Shown piece after piece: positions 41,021 through 49,001 of a DNA stretch of 64,000 bases (the stretch's first letter is position 1; each line of letters begins with the position of its first letter). The notes beneath the pieces are model-generated. The model worked only from the letters and a program-made list of their open reading frames with translations, made no database searches and had not been told where the DNA came from. Source of the stretch: Candidatus Iainarchaeum sp. (GTDB lineage: Archaea; Iainarchaeota; Iainarchaeia; Iainarchaeales; GCA-2688035); NCBI GenBank assembly GCA_002688035.1, contig NZBU01000012.1, positions 26,797 to 90,796 of the forward strand, in the 5' to 3' direction. Position numbers and translations under genes: made by a program.

Positions 41021-41109
41021 TCTTTCTATTTAACTCTTATAACTCCTTTTTTGTGCAGTTTCGAGAAGTGGGCAATAAAGTTAAATACATTGGAAAATAA
41101 TCTATTAGT

Positions 41110-42492
41110 ATGCCTGCGAAGAAAAGACCACTGCTTGAAAGAATGGCTAGGGCCAGGAAGCTGAAAAGGATTCGTACAGAGCGAAAAGTAACTAAGTCTA
41201 GGCATGAAGGCATCAGGGTTTTAAGAAATATATCCGCAATAAGGCGGTTTAGGCAGGAGGCAAAAGGAAAAGCGGTAACAAGACTTGGCTTTGGCAAGGA
41301 GGAGAACCGTGCTTTTGAACATGTCGCGGGATTAATGCGTAAAAGTGGCTTGTCGGTTAGAACAGATGCGTTTGGAAATCTTTATGGTCGGCTTGAAGGC
41401 AAGAGTTCAAAAGTGGTTATGGTTGGCTCACATTTGGATAGTGTGAGGAGAGGCGGAGCATTTGATGGGGTTTATGGAGTTACTGCTGCACTTGAAGCCC
41501 TGAATAATATAAAGGCCACTGGAAACCCAGCCCATCCTATTGATCTTGTCGTATGGAGATGCGAGGAATCAGCCAGATTTAACAAAGCAATGCTTGGAAG
41601 CAATGCTGCTTTGGGCAAACTCACTGCCGAGGATTTAATACGAACAGACGCAAACGGTGTTACTCTTAGAAAAGCATTGGAACAAAATGGTTTAACTTAC
41701 AAGCCCGGACAGCAGCTAATTAATCCACAAAATGTCCTGTTATATATTGAGCCTCATGTTGAGCAAGGAGATATCCTGGCTCGTGCCAAAAGAAAAAGAA
41801 TTGGAATTGTAACAAGAATTGCAGGTCCTGAAAGATATGAACTTACTTTCAAAAGCCATTCGGCTCATTCTGGCGCAACTCCAATGGGGCGCAGGCACAG
41901 AAAGGATGCTAATGTGGCGGCCTCAAAGGCAACTGTTAAAACAAGAAACCTAGCTTTAAGAGCCAATCATATTTCAAGAATTTTAGGTCCAACTGTTTCG
42001 CAGGCAGTACACAAAGGCCCAATAGTCGGAACCGTAACCCAAATGAGAACAGTGCAAGGTAGCCTTAATACTATTCCAGGGATGGTCAGAACAACTCTTG
42101 ATGTAAGGGCCTTGTCTACGCATCAAAGAGGAAAGCTTGCAAAAAGAATAATTACGGGGGTTAGAAAAGCCGCGTTAAAAGAAGGGGTTTCACTAGATGT
42201 AAAAGAACTCTCCAGAAGTCCGCCTGTTTCAATGAGTGCCAAAAATGTTACTCTTCTTGAAAGAGTGTGCAGAGAAAATGGTATTGTCCATAGAAAGATG
42301 CCTTCCGGCGCAGGGCATGATGCATCCAATCTCCAGAAAGCAGGAATACCTAGCGCAATGTTCTTTGTGCCAAGCGAAGGTGGCTTTGCGCACAATCCTC
42401 ATGAAAGAACGCATATAAAAGATCTGGGTGCCGGCGTAGTCCTGCTAACAAAATTCTTACATGGCGTGGCTAAAGTTAGTCCTGTCAATTAG
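41110..42492 (+). CDS. M20 amidohydrolase (allantoate/N-carbamoyl-amino-acid hydrolase family)
   Basis: Zinc-dependent hydrolase of amide bonds. Key stretches: VGSHLDSVRRGGAFDGVYGVTAALEAL (metal ligands His and Asp), VVWRCEESARFNKAMLGSNAALGKL, YIEPHVEQGDIL, SAHSGATPMGRRHRKDA and GAGHDASNLQKAGIPSAMFFV. The C-terminal His in GGFAHNPHERTH also fits. About 60 Lys/Arg-rich residues precede the enzyme and are unusual for the family. Substrate not assignable. Confidence 0.9.
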   Translation: MPAKKRPLLERMARARKLKRIRTERKVTKSRHEGIRVLRNISAIRRFRQEAKGKAVTRLGFGKEENRAFEHVAGLMRKSGLSVRTDAFGNLYGRLEGKSSKVVMVGSHLDSVRRGGAFDGVYGVTAALEALNNIKATGNPAHPIDLVVWRCEESARFNKAMLGSNAALGKLTAEDLIRTDANGVTLRKALEQNGLTYKPGQQLINPQNVLLYIEPHVEQGDILARAKRKRIGIVTRIAGPERYELTFKSHSAHSGATPMGRRHRKDANVAASKATVKTRNLALRANHISRILGPTVSQAVHKGPIVGTVTQMRTVQGSLNTIPGMVRTTLDVRALSTHQRGKLAKRIITGVRKAALKEGVSLDVKELSRSPPVSMSAKNVTLLERVCRENGIVHRKMPSGAGHDASNLQKAGIPSAMFFVPSEGGFAHNPHERTHIKDLGAGVVLLTKFLHGVAKVSPVN

Positions 42493-42505
42493 TCTGTTTA
42501 TTAAT

Positions 42506-43012
42506 CTAAGAGAATGAGATTGCCACAGGCACTTTGAGAATCTTGTTTAGAATTTCCTCAAGCCTTTCTCTTTCTGATGCAATCTTTTTCATGTCGCGCT
42601 CGTCAATAATCGCTTTAAGTTCCTCGCCCTCTTGCTTGAAGACTTTGTTTACTGCCACAACTCTAATTCTACCCATCACTTGCTGGATAGTATCTTTTGG
42701 GTCAGAGAGTTCTACAACGCGAACCTTTTTCCCAAGGACCTTTTCAAGTGCCTTAATGTTCTTGCCTTCTCGGCCTATGAGGGCACCAACATTTCCCCTC
42801 GCGAAAATGATTATGATCTTTGGGAGTTCAAATGCGCGCACAAGCTCTGTTGCGAGCAAAAACTTCTTGTTCTCAAGCTTGTTAATTGCCTTGGCTAGCT
42901 CGAAATCAATTTGCGTAATCTGCCCGGCTTTTAGCTTTGCCTTGCAGATCATGCAGAGTTTCCCGTATTTTATGTCTTCTTTGCAAATAGGCCCTTTCAC
43001 TAAAAACACCAC
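42506..43012 (-). CDS. NusA-like KH-domain protein
   Basis: An archaeal protein related to transcription factor NusA. The N-terminus has cysteines that may bind zinc (PICKEDIKYGKLCMICKAKL). A KH domain with its GxxG follows: FARGNVGALIGREGKNIKALEKVLG. The C-terminal part resembles a second KH-like fold. It binds RNA, probably during elongation or ribosome biogenesis. The start is GTG; a second GTG four codons later is possible. Confidence 0.85.
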   Translation of the reverse strand: MVFLVKGPICKEDIKYGKLCMICKAKLKAGQITQIDFELAKAINKLENKKFLLATELVRAFELPKIIIIFARGNVGALIGREGKNIKALEKVLGKKVRVVELSDPKDTIQQVMGRIRVVAVNKVFKQEGEELKAIIDERDMKKIASERERLEEILNKILKVPVAISFS

Positions 43013-43073
43013 TTCTGAATAACTAAACTAAAATTAATAAGAATTGAAAGATGAAAAAGAAAGTCTTCCACTT

Positions 43074-43364
43074 TTATTTTAACAATTGTATTTCAATGGC
43101 AGAAACCTTTAGTAGGTTTCCTTCGTCTGTAGTAATCTCTTCAGTAGCAATCTTGATGTCATTGATTTTTGTATCGGTAACAAACTTGTTCTTCACAATT
43201 TCTGCTACATCAACAGCTCTGCTGATTGCTTTTCCACGAGCCTTGAGCATAACCTCGTTTGCTCCCTGGTTCATCTGAGTTACAACAGCCAGGACGTAGC
43301 TCATTGTTCCTTTTTTGCCCACAAAAACAACGTTTTCATTGCCACTTGATTTTTCCCCTGCCAT
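43074..43364 (-). CDS. albA: Alba chromatin protein
   Basis: A small DNA/RNA-binding protein that coats archaeal chromatin. [47 protein letters not shown] and the C-terminal strands ([24 protein letters not shown]) are typical. GGAGGTG precedes the ATG at 43364, so the extra 16 residues of the ORF from 43412 are unlikely. Two histone-fold proteins are also encoded in the window. Confidence 0.95.
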   Translation of the reverse strand: MAGEKSSGNENVVFVGKKGTMSYVLAVVTQMNQGANEVMLKARGKAISRAVDVAEIVKNKFVTDTKINDIKIATEEITTDEGNLLKVSAIEIQLLK

Positions 43365-43499
43365 TTTTCCCGCACCTCCGCGCGAACTACTGTTCAATGA
43401 AAAAGACAACAATTACGATTGTGTTGTCTCAAATCTATTGTACTGCACAATCATTTAAAGGCTATTGTTAAAAGAAAAGAAGGAGGTGGAAACCTGCTT

Positions 43500-44363
43500 T
43501 TATCGCAGGTATTCCAAGGTATTCTGCCATATGCCTGGCGTTAGTGCCGGGTCATAATTAAAGTATAGGCTCTTTCCCATAATCAAGCGCTTCTCGACTA
43601 TTGCAGGATAATAACTCTGTGTTACCTCGTTCTTGATGTAAGCAACTTGGTTTCCTGTTGGCTTTACATCAAAGGTGAACAAGGTCAATGGAGGGTAACT
43701 TGGGTCTGCCGGAGCAACCTCAATTCCTTGCATTATCCGGTGGTCAAAGTCATTCCTGTATACTCTTCCTACTGTGTGAATAGGTTGTTTACAGGTTGGA
43801 ACATCGTTTTGTGCCCTATCACATTCGGCTGGTATGATTTCGCCAAAGGTTGCTGTCCACCCAATAATGTCTGAGGCAATGCCTGTTCCATATATTCCGC
43901 CTGAACGGTAAATTCCTGAGTCCATTATTACTACAAGTTTTCCGCCTGTTTTAACATAGTTCTCAAGGGCTTCTCCAACTTGCCTACTTACACTGTGATC
44001 ATATGCGGTGGTTCCAATATGCTGGTCTAATACTACCATATCATACTGCGCCAGTTGCTCTTCGGGGGCAACATTTATTGAGGCAGCATCTCTAATCCTA
44101 GCATAAATAAGATCTTTGTCTTGGTCAAGCATTGCAAGCATTTGGGCTGATGGTTGTCCAATCACAAGCATTTGGATTGGCTCACTCTCCTCAAAAAACG
44201 GAATGTCTACGACATCAAACCTATTTAACAAAAAAACTGCTATAATAACAATCAGAATCAGGGGAATAAGTCCCTCTAAGTTTCTGGTAATCTTTGATTT
44301 TATTCCTTCATCATAACCGTAATCTGCTGCAGGAGCAGCTCCAGCGTCGCCCTCAGGATACAT
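43500..44363 (-). CDS. Membrane-anchored GATase1-like protein (paralogue 2)
   Basis: Close paralogue of the 34821 protein: membrane helix (LIPLILIVIIAVFLLNRF), YDMVVLDQHIGTTAYDHSVSRQVGEALENYVKTGGKLVVIMDSG, and the C-terminus GKSLYFNYDPALTPGIWQNTLEYLR. Both keep the paired cysteines in ECDxxxxxxPTC. It is one of a run of two such genes (with 44489). GGAGATGGTGA favours the ATG at 44363 over 44381. Function unknown. Confidence 0.75.
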   Translation of the reverse strand: MYPEGDAGAAPAADYGYDEGIKSKITRNLEGLIPLILIVIIAVFLLNRFDVVDIPFFEESEPIQMLVIGQPSAQMLAMLDQDKDLIYARIRDAASINVAPEEQLAQYDMVVLDQHIGTTAYDHSVSRQVGEALENYVKTGGKLVVIMDSGIYRSGGIYGTGIASDIIGWTATFGEIIPAECDRAQNDVPTCKQPIHTVGRVYRNDFDHRIMQGIEVAPADPSYPPLTLFTFDVKPTGNQVAYIKNEVTQSYYPAIVEKRLIMGKSLYFNYDPALTPGIWQNTLEYLR

Positions 44364-44488
44364 CTTATTCACCATCTCCAATTAATTTGTTAATCTATAC
44401 TATTCTTACCTTTCATTCTATTTAAACCTTTCTTTCTGCCCCAAATCAGGCAATTAAATAAATGCTTTTCTCATTTATAAAGCTTTCT

Positions 44489-45526
44489 CTAACCCTTGAT
44501 GATACCATAGTACATATTCTCTAATGGCAGCAAATATACACCTTTGTCAAAGCCCTCAAGTTTTGGGTTTGCATAGAGCTCAGGGGGCATTGCATAATAT
44601 ATCACTCTTTCACCAACTCCACTTGTTACAATCATTGGAGTGCTTCTGCTAAAATTAGCGTCTCTCAGGCCTGGGGGGGTGTCAAGGCTCGTGCCTGTGA
44701 CAATCTTGGTGCCAAAGTCAAGGCTCAGCACTTCTGTTGTTATGCCCCCGCTGAGCGTATTTACAATTGCAAAGTCCTCTTTGTCAAAGACCCAGAGTGG
44801 AAGCTCGACTGACATTCCTCTTATTAGCGGGTGTTCAAGACTTGGTTCTGGTTGTAGACTTCCGGCATAAACTGGCTTGTCGTTTTTGCAGGGGGAGATA
44901 TCACAAAAATTTCCCCTATAAGTTAGGGACAAAAGTTGGTCAAAAGAAATCATTAGGTCTCCTTGCTTTCTTGCCCAGGGCCCAAGCTTAATGTGTTCAT
45001 TGGTATCGTCTTGTCTCTCATTTAGATAAAGATATTCGTCTGTAACAATCTGTCCATTAACAATACTTTGCCCGAGTTCTGTTCCGGCATCCCCGGTCCA
45101 AACCAAGCGGCCACCTGTTCCATAATAATCTATGAATGCCCGCAATTTCTCGGTTGAAATCTTCCTAGCACGCTCTACTATAACCAAATGGTAGGGCCTA
45201 AGATTTCCAGTATTCACTCTATCAATGTGCAGGGTGTCAGCCCTCACGCCCAAAAACTCCGGGTTGGCAAGCATGTCCTGCAAACTACAGTACTCATCAG
45301 TACATCCTCCAATAGGGTTGCCCAGACCACTGTCACCATAAACTATGAGAACTCTTGGGCCTCCTGTAGCATAGCCCATGACTCCCCAGTAAAGCTCGCA
45401 CCCAAATGGAACCGAACTACACTTTGCAATACCTGTGAATACAAGTATGAAATAAAGAAGCACTAGCAAACCCACTAGTATTAGTATGTGCGAGCCATCC
45501 TTAATCATCTTTCTAATGTCTGTCAT
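44489..45526 (-). CDS. Membrane-anchored GATase1-like protein (paralogue 3, divergent)
   Basis: An N-terminal helix (HILILVGLLVLLYFILVFTG) precedes an exported alpha/beta domain. PYHLVIVERARKISTEKLRAFIDYYGTGGRLVWTGDAGT corresponds to the conserved part of the two paralogues at 34821 and 43500; the rest is different, with four cysteines in an early loop (SSVPFGCELYW, GGCTDEYCSLQD). Possibly part of an envelope complex with its upstream neighbour. Confidence 0.65.
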   Translation of the reverse strand: MTDIRKMIKDGSHILILVGLLVLLYFILVFTGIAKCSSVPFGCELYWGVMGYATGGPRVLIVYGDSGLGNPIGGCTDEYCSLQDMLANPEFLGVRADTLHIDRVNTGNLRPYHLVIVERARKISTEKLRAFIDYYGTGGRLVWTGDAGTELGQSIVNGQIVTDEYLYLNERQDDTNEHIKLGPWARKQGDLMISFDQLLSLTYRGNFCDISPCKNDKPVYAGSLQPEPSLEHPLIRGMSVELPLWVFDKEDFAIVNTLSGGITTEVLSLDFGTKIVTGTSLDTPPGLRDANFSRSTPMIVTSGVGERVIYYAMPPELYANPKLEGFDKGVYLLPLENMYYGIIKG

Positions 45527-45549
45527 AAAATCACTCTGGAGCTAATAAT

Positions 45550-46725
45550 CTATTTGTTTTTAGTATTTAAAACAGTTGCTTTTGGTTCTTTGTCAAGCGG
45601 AATCGAGCGAATGGCTAGGGGTGCGATGAATGCTGTGATTGTTGAAAGCAGAATTAACGCGGTAATTATGTCTGCGCTCAGCAGTCCTGACTCAAGCGCT
45701 ACAAATGCAACGGCAAGTGTTGTGGATAACTGGGGAGTAGTGGCAAAGCCTATCAGCAGGCTTTCTTTTACCGAAAATTTGAGCAGGTATTTTCCACCTA
45801 TAAAACCACTGATTACCTTTGAGGCTATCAGGCCTGTTACTATCAGCGCGGATGAAATAAGTACTTGGGACGAGAGTAGTAATCCAAGGTCTAGCCCCAT
45901 GCCAATTATGAGGAAGAATATTGGGATGAAAAAACCATAGCTGATAGTCCTTATTTTCTCCTCCACTTTTCCCCTTATAGAGTCACTAAGTATTATGCCG
46001 ATTACAAATCCTGCAACAATAGCGTGCATTCCAAGTGATTCAAATAGAACTACTGTGGCAATCAGTATTGCGAAAACAAAGCGCAGCTGGCTCTCGAACA
46101 AATCTCGGCCTCTCTTGTTATAGTGGTATAATTGTTCTATTCTGGGAATGAGAAGTTTGAGCAGGAAAGGGATCAATATTATGAGTGGAATGTAAATGAT
46201 TAGTGGCAAAGCTGTTTTAGGTGTAAAGTTTTGCAGTACTATGGCGAACAGCAGCAAACTTATCATGTCCTCAAAAACCGTTGCCGAAACAATGGTTTCC
46301 CCAATCCTCCTGTTCAGTAACCCTCGTGCTTCAAGGGAAGGAATTATGATTGCAACAGAGGAGGAGATAAAAGCGATTCCAAGAATATAGGAGGTTATCA
46401 CACTCTGCGTTAAAAACCAGGCGATTCCAAAGCCGGTTGCAAACGGGATTACCCCATTTAGAAGTGCCAGCACGAATATTTCTTTTTCAAGGCGCTTGAA
46501 TGAACCGGTTTTTATTTCGCTGCCCGCAATAAACATTAGGAACACAAGGCCAATTCCACCCAGGAACGATATTGTGGGATCAACACTCACAATATTTAAA
46601 ACAGGTCCAATGATAACTCCAGCAACAATCAGAGCGGTAACATAGGGCAAATGCAGCCTCTTAAATAAGTCTGAGAAAATGAGTCCCGCGAATAGGAGGA
46701 CAAAAAAACTCAATAGTGCAGTCAT
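45550..46725 (-). CDS. CPA2-type sodium/proton antiporter
   Basis: It has 391 residues with ~11 helices: YVTALIVAGVIIGPVLNIV, GIGLVFLMFIAGSEIKTGSFKRL, GIAFISSSVAIIIPSLEARGLLNRRIG and LIGFATTPQLSTTLAVAFVALE. No TrkA-N domain follows, unlike the antiporter at 23772. Exchanges Na+ or K+ for protons. Confidence 0.92.
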   Translation of the reverse strand: MTALLSFFVLLFAGLIFSDLFKRLHLPYVTALIVAGVIIGPVLNIVSVDPTISFLGGIGLVFLMFIAGSEIKTGSFKRLEKEIFVLALLNGVIPFATGFGIAWFLTQSVITSYILGIAFISSSVAIIIPSLEARGLLNRRIGETIVSATVFEDMISLLLFAIVLQNFTPKTALPLIIYIPLIILIPFLLKLLIPRIEQLYHYNKRGRDLFESQLRFVFAILIATVVLFESLGMHAIVAGFVIGIILSDSIRGKVEEKIRTISYGFFIPIFFLIIGMGLDLGLLLSSQVLISSALIVTGLIASKVISGFIGGKYLLKFSVKESLLIGFATTPQLSTTLAVAFVALESGLLSADIITALILLSTITAFIAPLAIRSIPLDKEPKATVLNTKNK

Positions 46726-46831
46726 CCGTTGTTTTATTATTGGAAGTGTTATAAATTAGTTTCCAAGGCCAAAGAGTCCGGACAAAAGCTTTAAAAAGAG
46801 CCCCCGGGACAATTTAGTTAAGTGATTCTAA

Positions 46832-47005
46832 ATGGTTAAACTGAAAAGAGGACCAACAACTACCGGTCCAAGCAGTTCGCTTGGAATAATGCGTTTCTTT
46901 GACGCAGATACCGCCGGCCCAAAGCTGAGTCCTGAATTTGTCGTAATAATCGCTGTAGCACTTATAGCTGTTGTTGTAGCTGCAAAGCTATTGCTTGGAT
47001 TCTAA
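46832..47005 (+). CDS. Preprotein translocase subunit Sec61-beta/SecG-like
   Basis: 57 residues, too short for the track. MVKLKRGPTTTGPSSSLGIM, RFFDADTAGPKLSPEFVVII and one C-terminal helix (AVALIAVVVAAKLLLGF) match archaeal Sec61-beta, which sits beside SecYE in the membrane. TTTAAAAAG lies about 35-40 bases upstream. The last 4 bases overlap the end of the convergent decarboxylase gene. Confidence 0.92.
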   Translation: MVKLKRGPTTTGPSSSLGIMRFFDADTAGPKLSPEFVVIIAVALIAVVVAAKLLLGF

Positions 47006-47970
47006 AGAGTTGAGCGTTCTTTTTCAACGAGTTGCTTTGCTTTCTTTATTTCGCTTGGATAATGCTTTCCTCTGTAAAGAACCTTTGCTTCAGCTTCACT
47101 TGCATTAAAGGCTTTCTTCAATATTTCTGTTGCCTTTTCGTGGTCAAAGCGCTTGCAGGAAACGACATCTATTTTTGCAAATCCCTGCAAAGGATAGGTG
47201 TGAATTGTGATGTGTGATTCAGCTATGATCACAAAACCGCTTAGGCCTGAGTCCTCTTTCTTTGGCGCCTTATATTCTATGATATGTGCTTCTGAAATTT
47301 TTTGCATTCCAATTTTTGCAGGAAACTCGTTCAAAATCTTTTCAACAAACTTTTTATCCCCAAGTTTCTTTGCATTGCACTTGTACAAGTCCAAAGCGAG
47401 CTGTGGCCCGTAGTCTGCACTAAATTTTTCGAGAAAAAGTGGCATTGCCTTATCAATTAAATTGTAAGCCAGGTCAAATGCGAAGAGCAGGAAAAAGTAT
47501 TCAAAGTTTCCTGTTACAAAGCCGATTGCAATGGCTCCAATCTCTAGTGAGAGCCTTACACTAACCACTTTCTCCACAAGCCTATTCACACTTTTATCTT
47601 TTTCCTTTATCTTATCAATAAAATCGTTTAGTATTTCATCTAAGAAACCGAGTAGCAAGAATATTACTAAAAATGGAAAGTTGATCGCCGGGAAGCCAAA
47701 GAGAGAAGCAAAAATGAATAGGGCTGCCACTGCAAACTGGTGCTCCCGTGAATCAATCTTTCCAGCTATAAGCACACCAATAGTAATTGCAATAATGATT
47801 GTTGCAAACTCGGTTGAAATGGTAATAAGAAATCCTGCCAATAGGCCATAGGTTATACCTGTTAGGTATGGTAGCACAGGGTGCTTTGACTTGAATGGCT
47901 CATCAACAAAGTTGTCTGTCATCTTTGTCAGCAGGCCATCCAGAAAAGCTAGCAGGTAGAAAAAAATCAC
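47002..47970 (-). CDS. AdoMet decarboxylase with N-terminal membrane domain
   Basis: The C-terminal ~130 residues are a SpeH/SpeD-type S-adenosylmethionine decarboxylase: LALDLYKCNAKKL, FVIIAESHITIHTYPLQGFAKIDVVSCKRFD. The Ser in ESHITIHT is the self-cleavage site that becomes the pyruvoyl group; His and Cys downstream also fit. The first ~185 residues form six or so membrane helices (ILPYLTGITYGLLAGFLITI), not usual for this enzyme. It makes the aminopropyl donor for spermidine. It overlaps the deoxyhypusine synthase gene by 4 bases. Confidence 0.85.
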   Translation of the reverse strand: MIFFYLLAFLDGLLTKMTDNFVDEPFKSKHPVLPYLTGITYGLLAGFLITISTEFATIIIAITIGVLIAGKIDSREHQFAVAALFIFASLFGFPAINFPFLVIFLLLGFLDEILNDFIDKIKEKDKSVNRLVEKVVSVRLSLEIGAIAIGFVTGNFEYFFLLFAFDLAYNLIDKAMPLFLEKFSADYGPQLALDLYKCNAKKLGDKKFVEKILNEFPAKIGMQKISEAHIIEYKAPKKEDSGLSGFVIIAESHITIHTYPLQGFAKIDVVSCKRFDHEKATEILKKAFNASEAEAKVLYRGKHYPSEIKKAKQLVEKERSTL

Positions 47971-48884
47971 AGTACTCCCTTCTCTTTCAATGAAGCTGCA
48001 ATCAGTGGGAGTGCAATTGTTGCATCACAGTGCACTTGCACACTGCTCCCTTTCTCTTTTATTTTGCCCCAGCTCTTTGCTTCTTTTGTTTGTGCTCCTG
48101 AGAGCGAACCATCGTACTCGACAGCTGTTGAAACATAAACCGCGTAATCCAAGCCATCACGAACAAGGTTTGCGCCAATAATGTGGTGCTTGCTGATTCC
48201 CCCGCCAAGGATTATTGCTGCAGTTTTCTCAGCGTTGAGTACTGTGTCAGCCAGTCTCTTCATGTCCTTTGTAACATCAACCACAAAGTCTGCATGCTCC
48301 TGTTTGAAAAAGTACATTTGCAATCCAATTGCCCCATCCGTAATTCCCGGGCAAAAAACAGGAATGTTGTTTTTAGTGCAGTGATGCAAAAAGCTTTCCT
48401 CAGGAAGCGTGCTTCCAATAAACTCGTTCAACTCACTAGGGCTAGTGCTCTTATCTTGAGCATATAATTCGCTGAACCATGGCTGTATTTTTTCCTCAAG
48501 AATCTCAAAGCCTTTGTTTTCAACAAAAATGTTTCCAATTCTGTTAACTCCTTTCTTGTGGAGCTCAATGTCATCAACATTAAACGCGCCTTTCCCATAG
48601 GGCATAAAGCTCTTGATTATATCGTGGTCAATACTTCCAGCAGTTGTGACGATTGCATCAACAAACTTTTTCTCACACATCTCCCTCACTATTCCGCGCA
48701 GGCCTGATGCCATCATATTCGCGGTAAACCCAAGAAATATGGTGCAGTTCTCTTTTTTCATTTGTTCAATAAGCTCAACGGCTTCAGCAAGGTGCGATGC
48801 CTGGAACCCAGTGTCTTTCATCTGCCCAATAATATCTGCAGCGCCTTGCTTGTTGTTCAATTTAATATCGCTAATCTTTTCCAT
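47967..48884 (-). CDS. dys: Deoxyhypusine synthase
   Basis: Moves the aminobutyl group of spermidine to a lysine of initiation factor aIF5A. Landmarks: IFLGFTANMMASGLRGIVREM, TTAGSIDHDIIKSF, PVFCPGITDGAIGLQMYFF, ILGGGISKHHIIGANLVRDG and TAVEYDGSLSGAQTKEAKSWGKI with the NAD- and spermidine-binding residues. It precedes the membrane-fused AdoMet decarboxylase, so substrate supply and use are genetically linked. Confidence 0.96.
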   Translation of the reverse strand: MEKISDIKLNNKQGAADIIGQMKDTGFQASHLAEAVELIEQMKKENCTIFLGFTANMMASGLRGIVREMCEKKFVDAIVTTAGSIDHDIIKSFMPYGKGAFNVDDIELHKKGVNRIGNIFVENKGFEILEEKIQPWFSELYAQDKSTSPSELNEFIGSTLPEESFLHHCTKNNIPVFCPGITDGAIGLQMYFFKQEHADFVVDVTKDMKRLADTVLNAEKTAAIILGGGISKHHIIGANLVRDGLDYAVYVSTAVEYDGSLSGAQTKEAKSWGKIKEKGSSVQVHCDATIALPLIAASLKEKGVL

Positions 48885-49001
48885 TTTTTACCACCTCCAA
48901 TTATATCTAGAAAAATTAGTGCAATGAAACTTTGTTAGGTGGTCTTGGTTTCATAGAAGAATTTGCTCCGAAAGTGTATTTAAAGCTTTCATTTGGCTTT
49001 T

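Larger units (their letters stand above)
39644..41056. repeat. Region bounded by inverted GCACAAAAAGGGAG repeats with further copies inside
   Basis: GCACAAAAAGGGAG at 39644-39657 is matched by its near-complement CTCCTTTTTTGTGC at 41043-41056 (13 of 14). Related CCTTTTTTGTGC copies lie near 39680, 39755 and 40205, and TTTTTTGTGCAGTTTC occurs twice exactly (near 39760 and 41048). They separate single small genes. Possible terminal repeats of a small cassette, or recurring terminator-like elements. Confidence 0.4.

Noticed and set aside
43494-43515. CCTGC...GCAGG hairpin at the end of the 43500 gene as a terminator
   Set aside because: No T-run follows on the transcribed strand.
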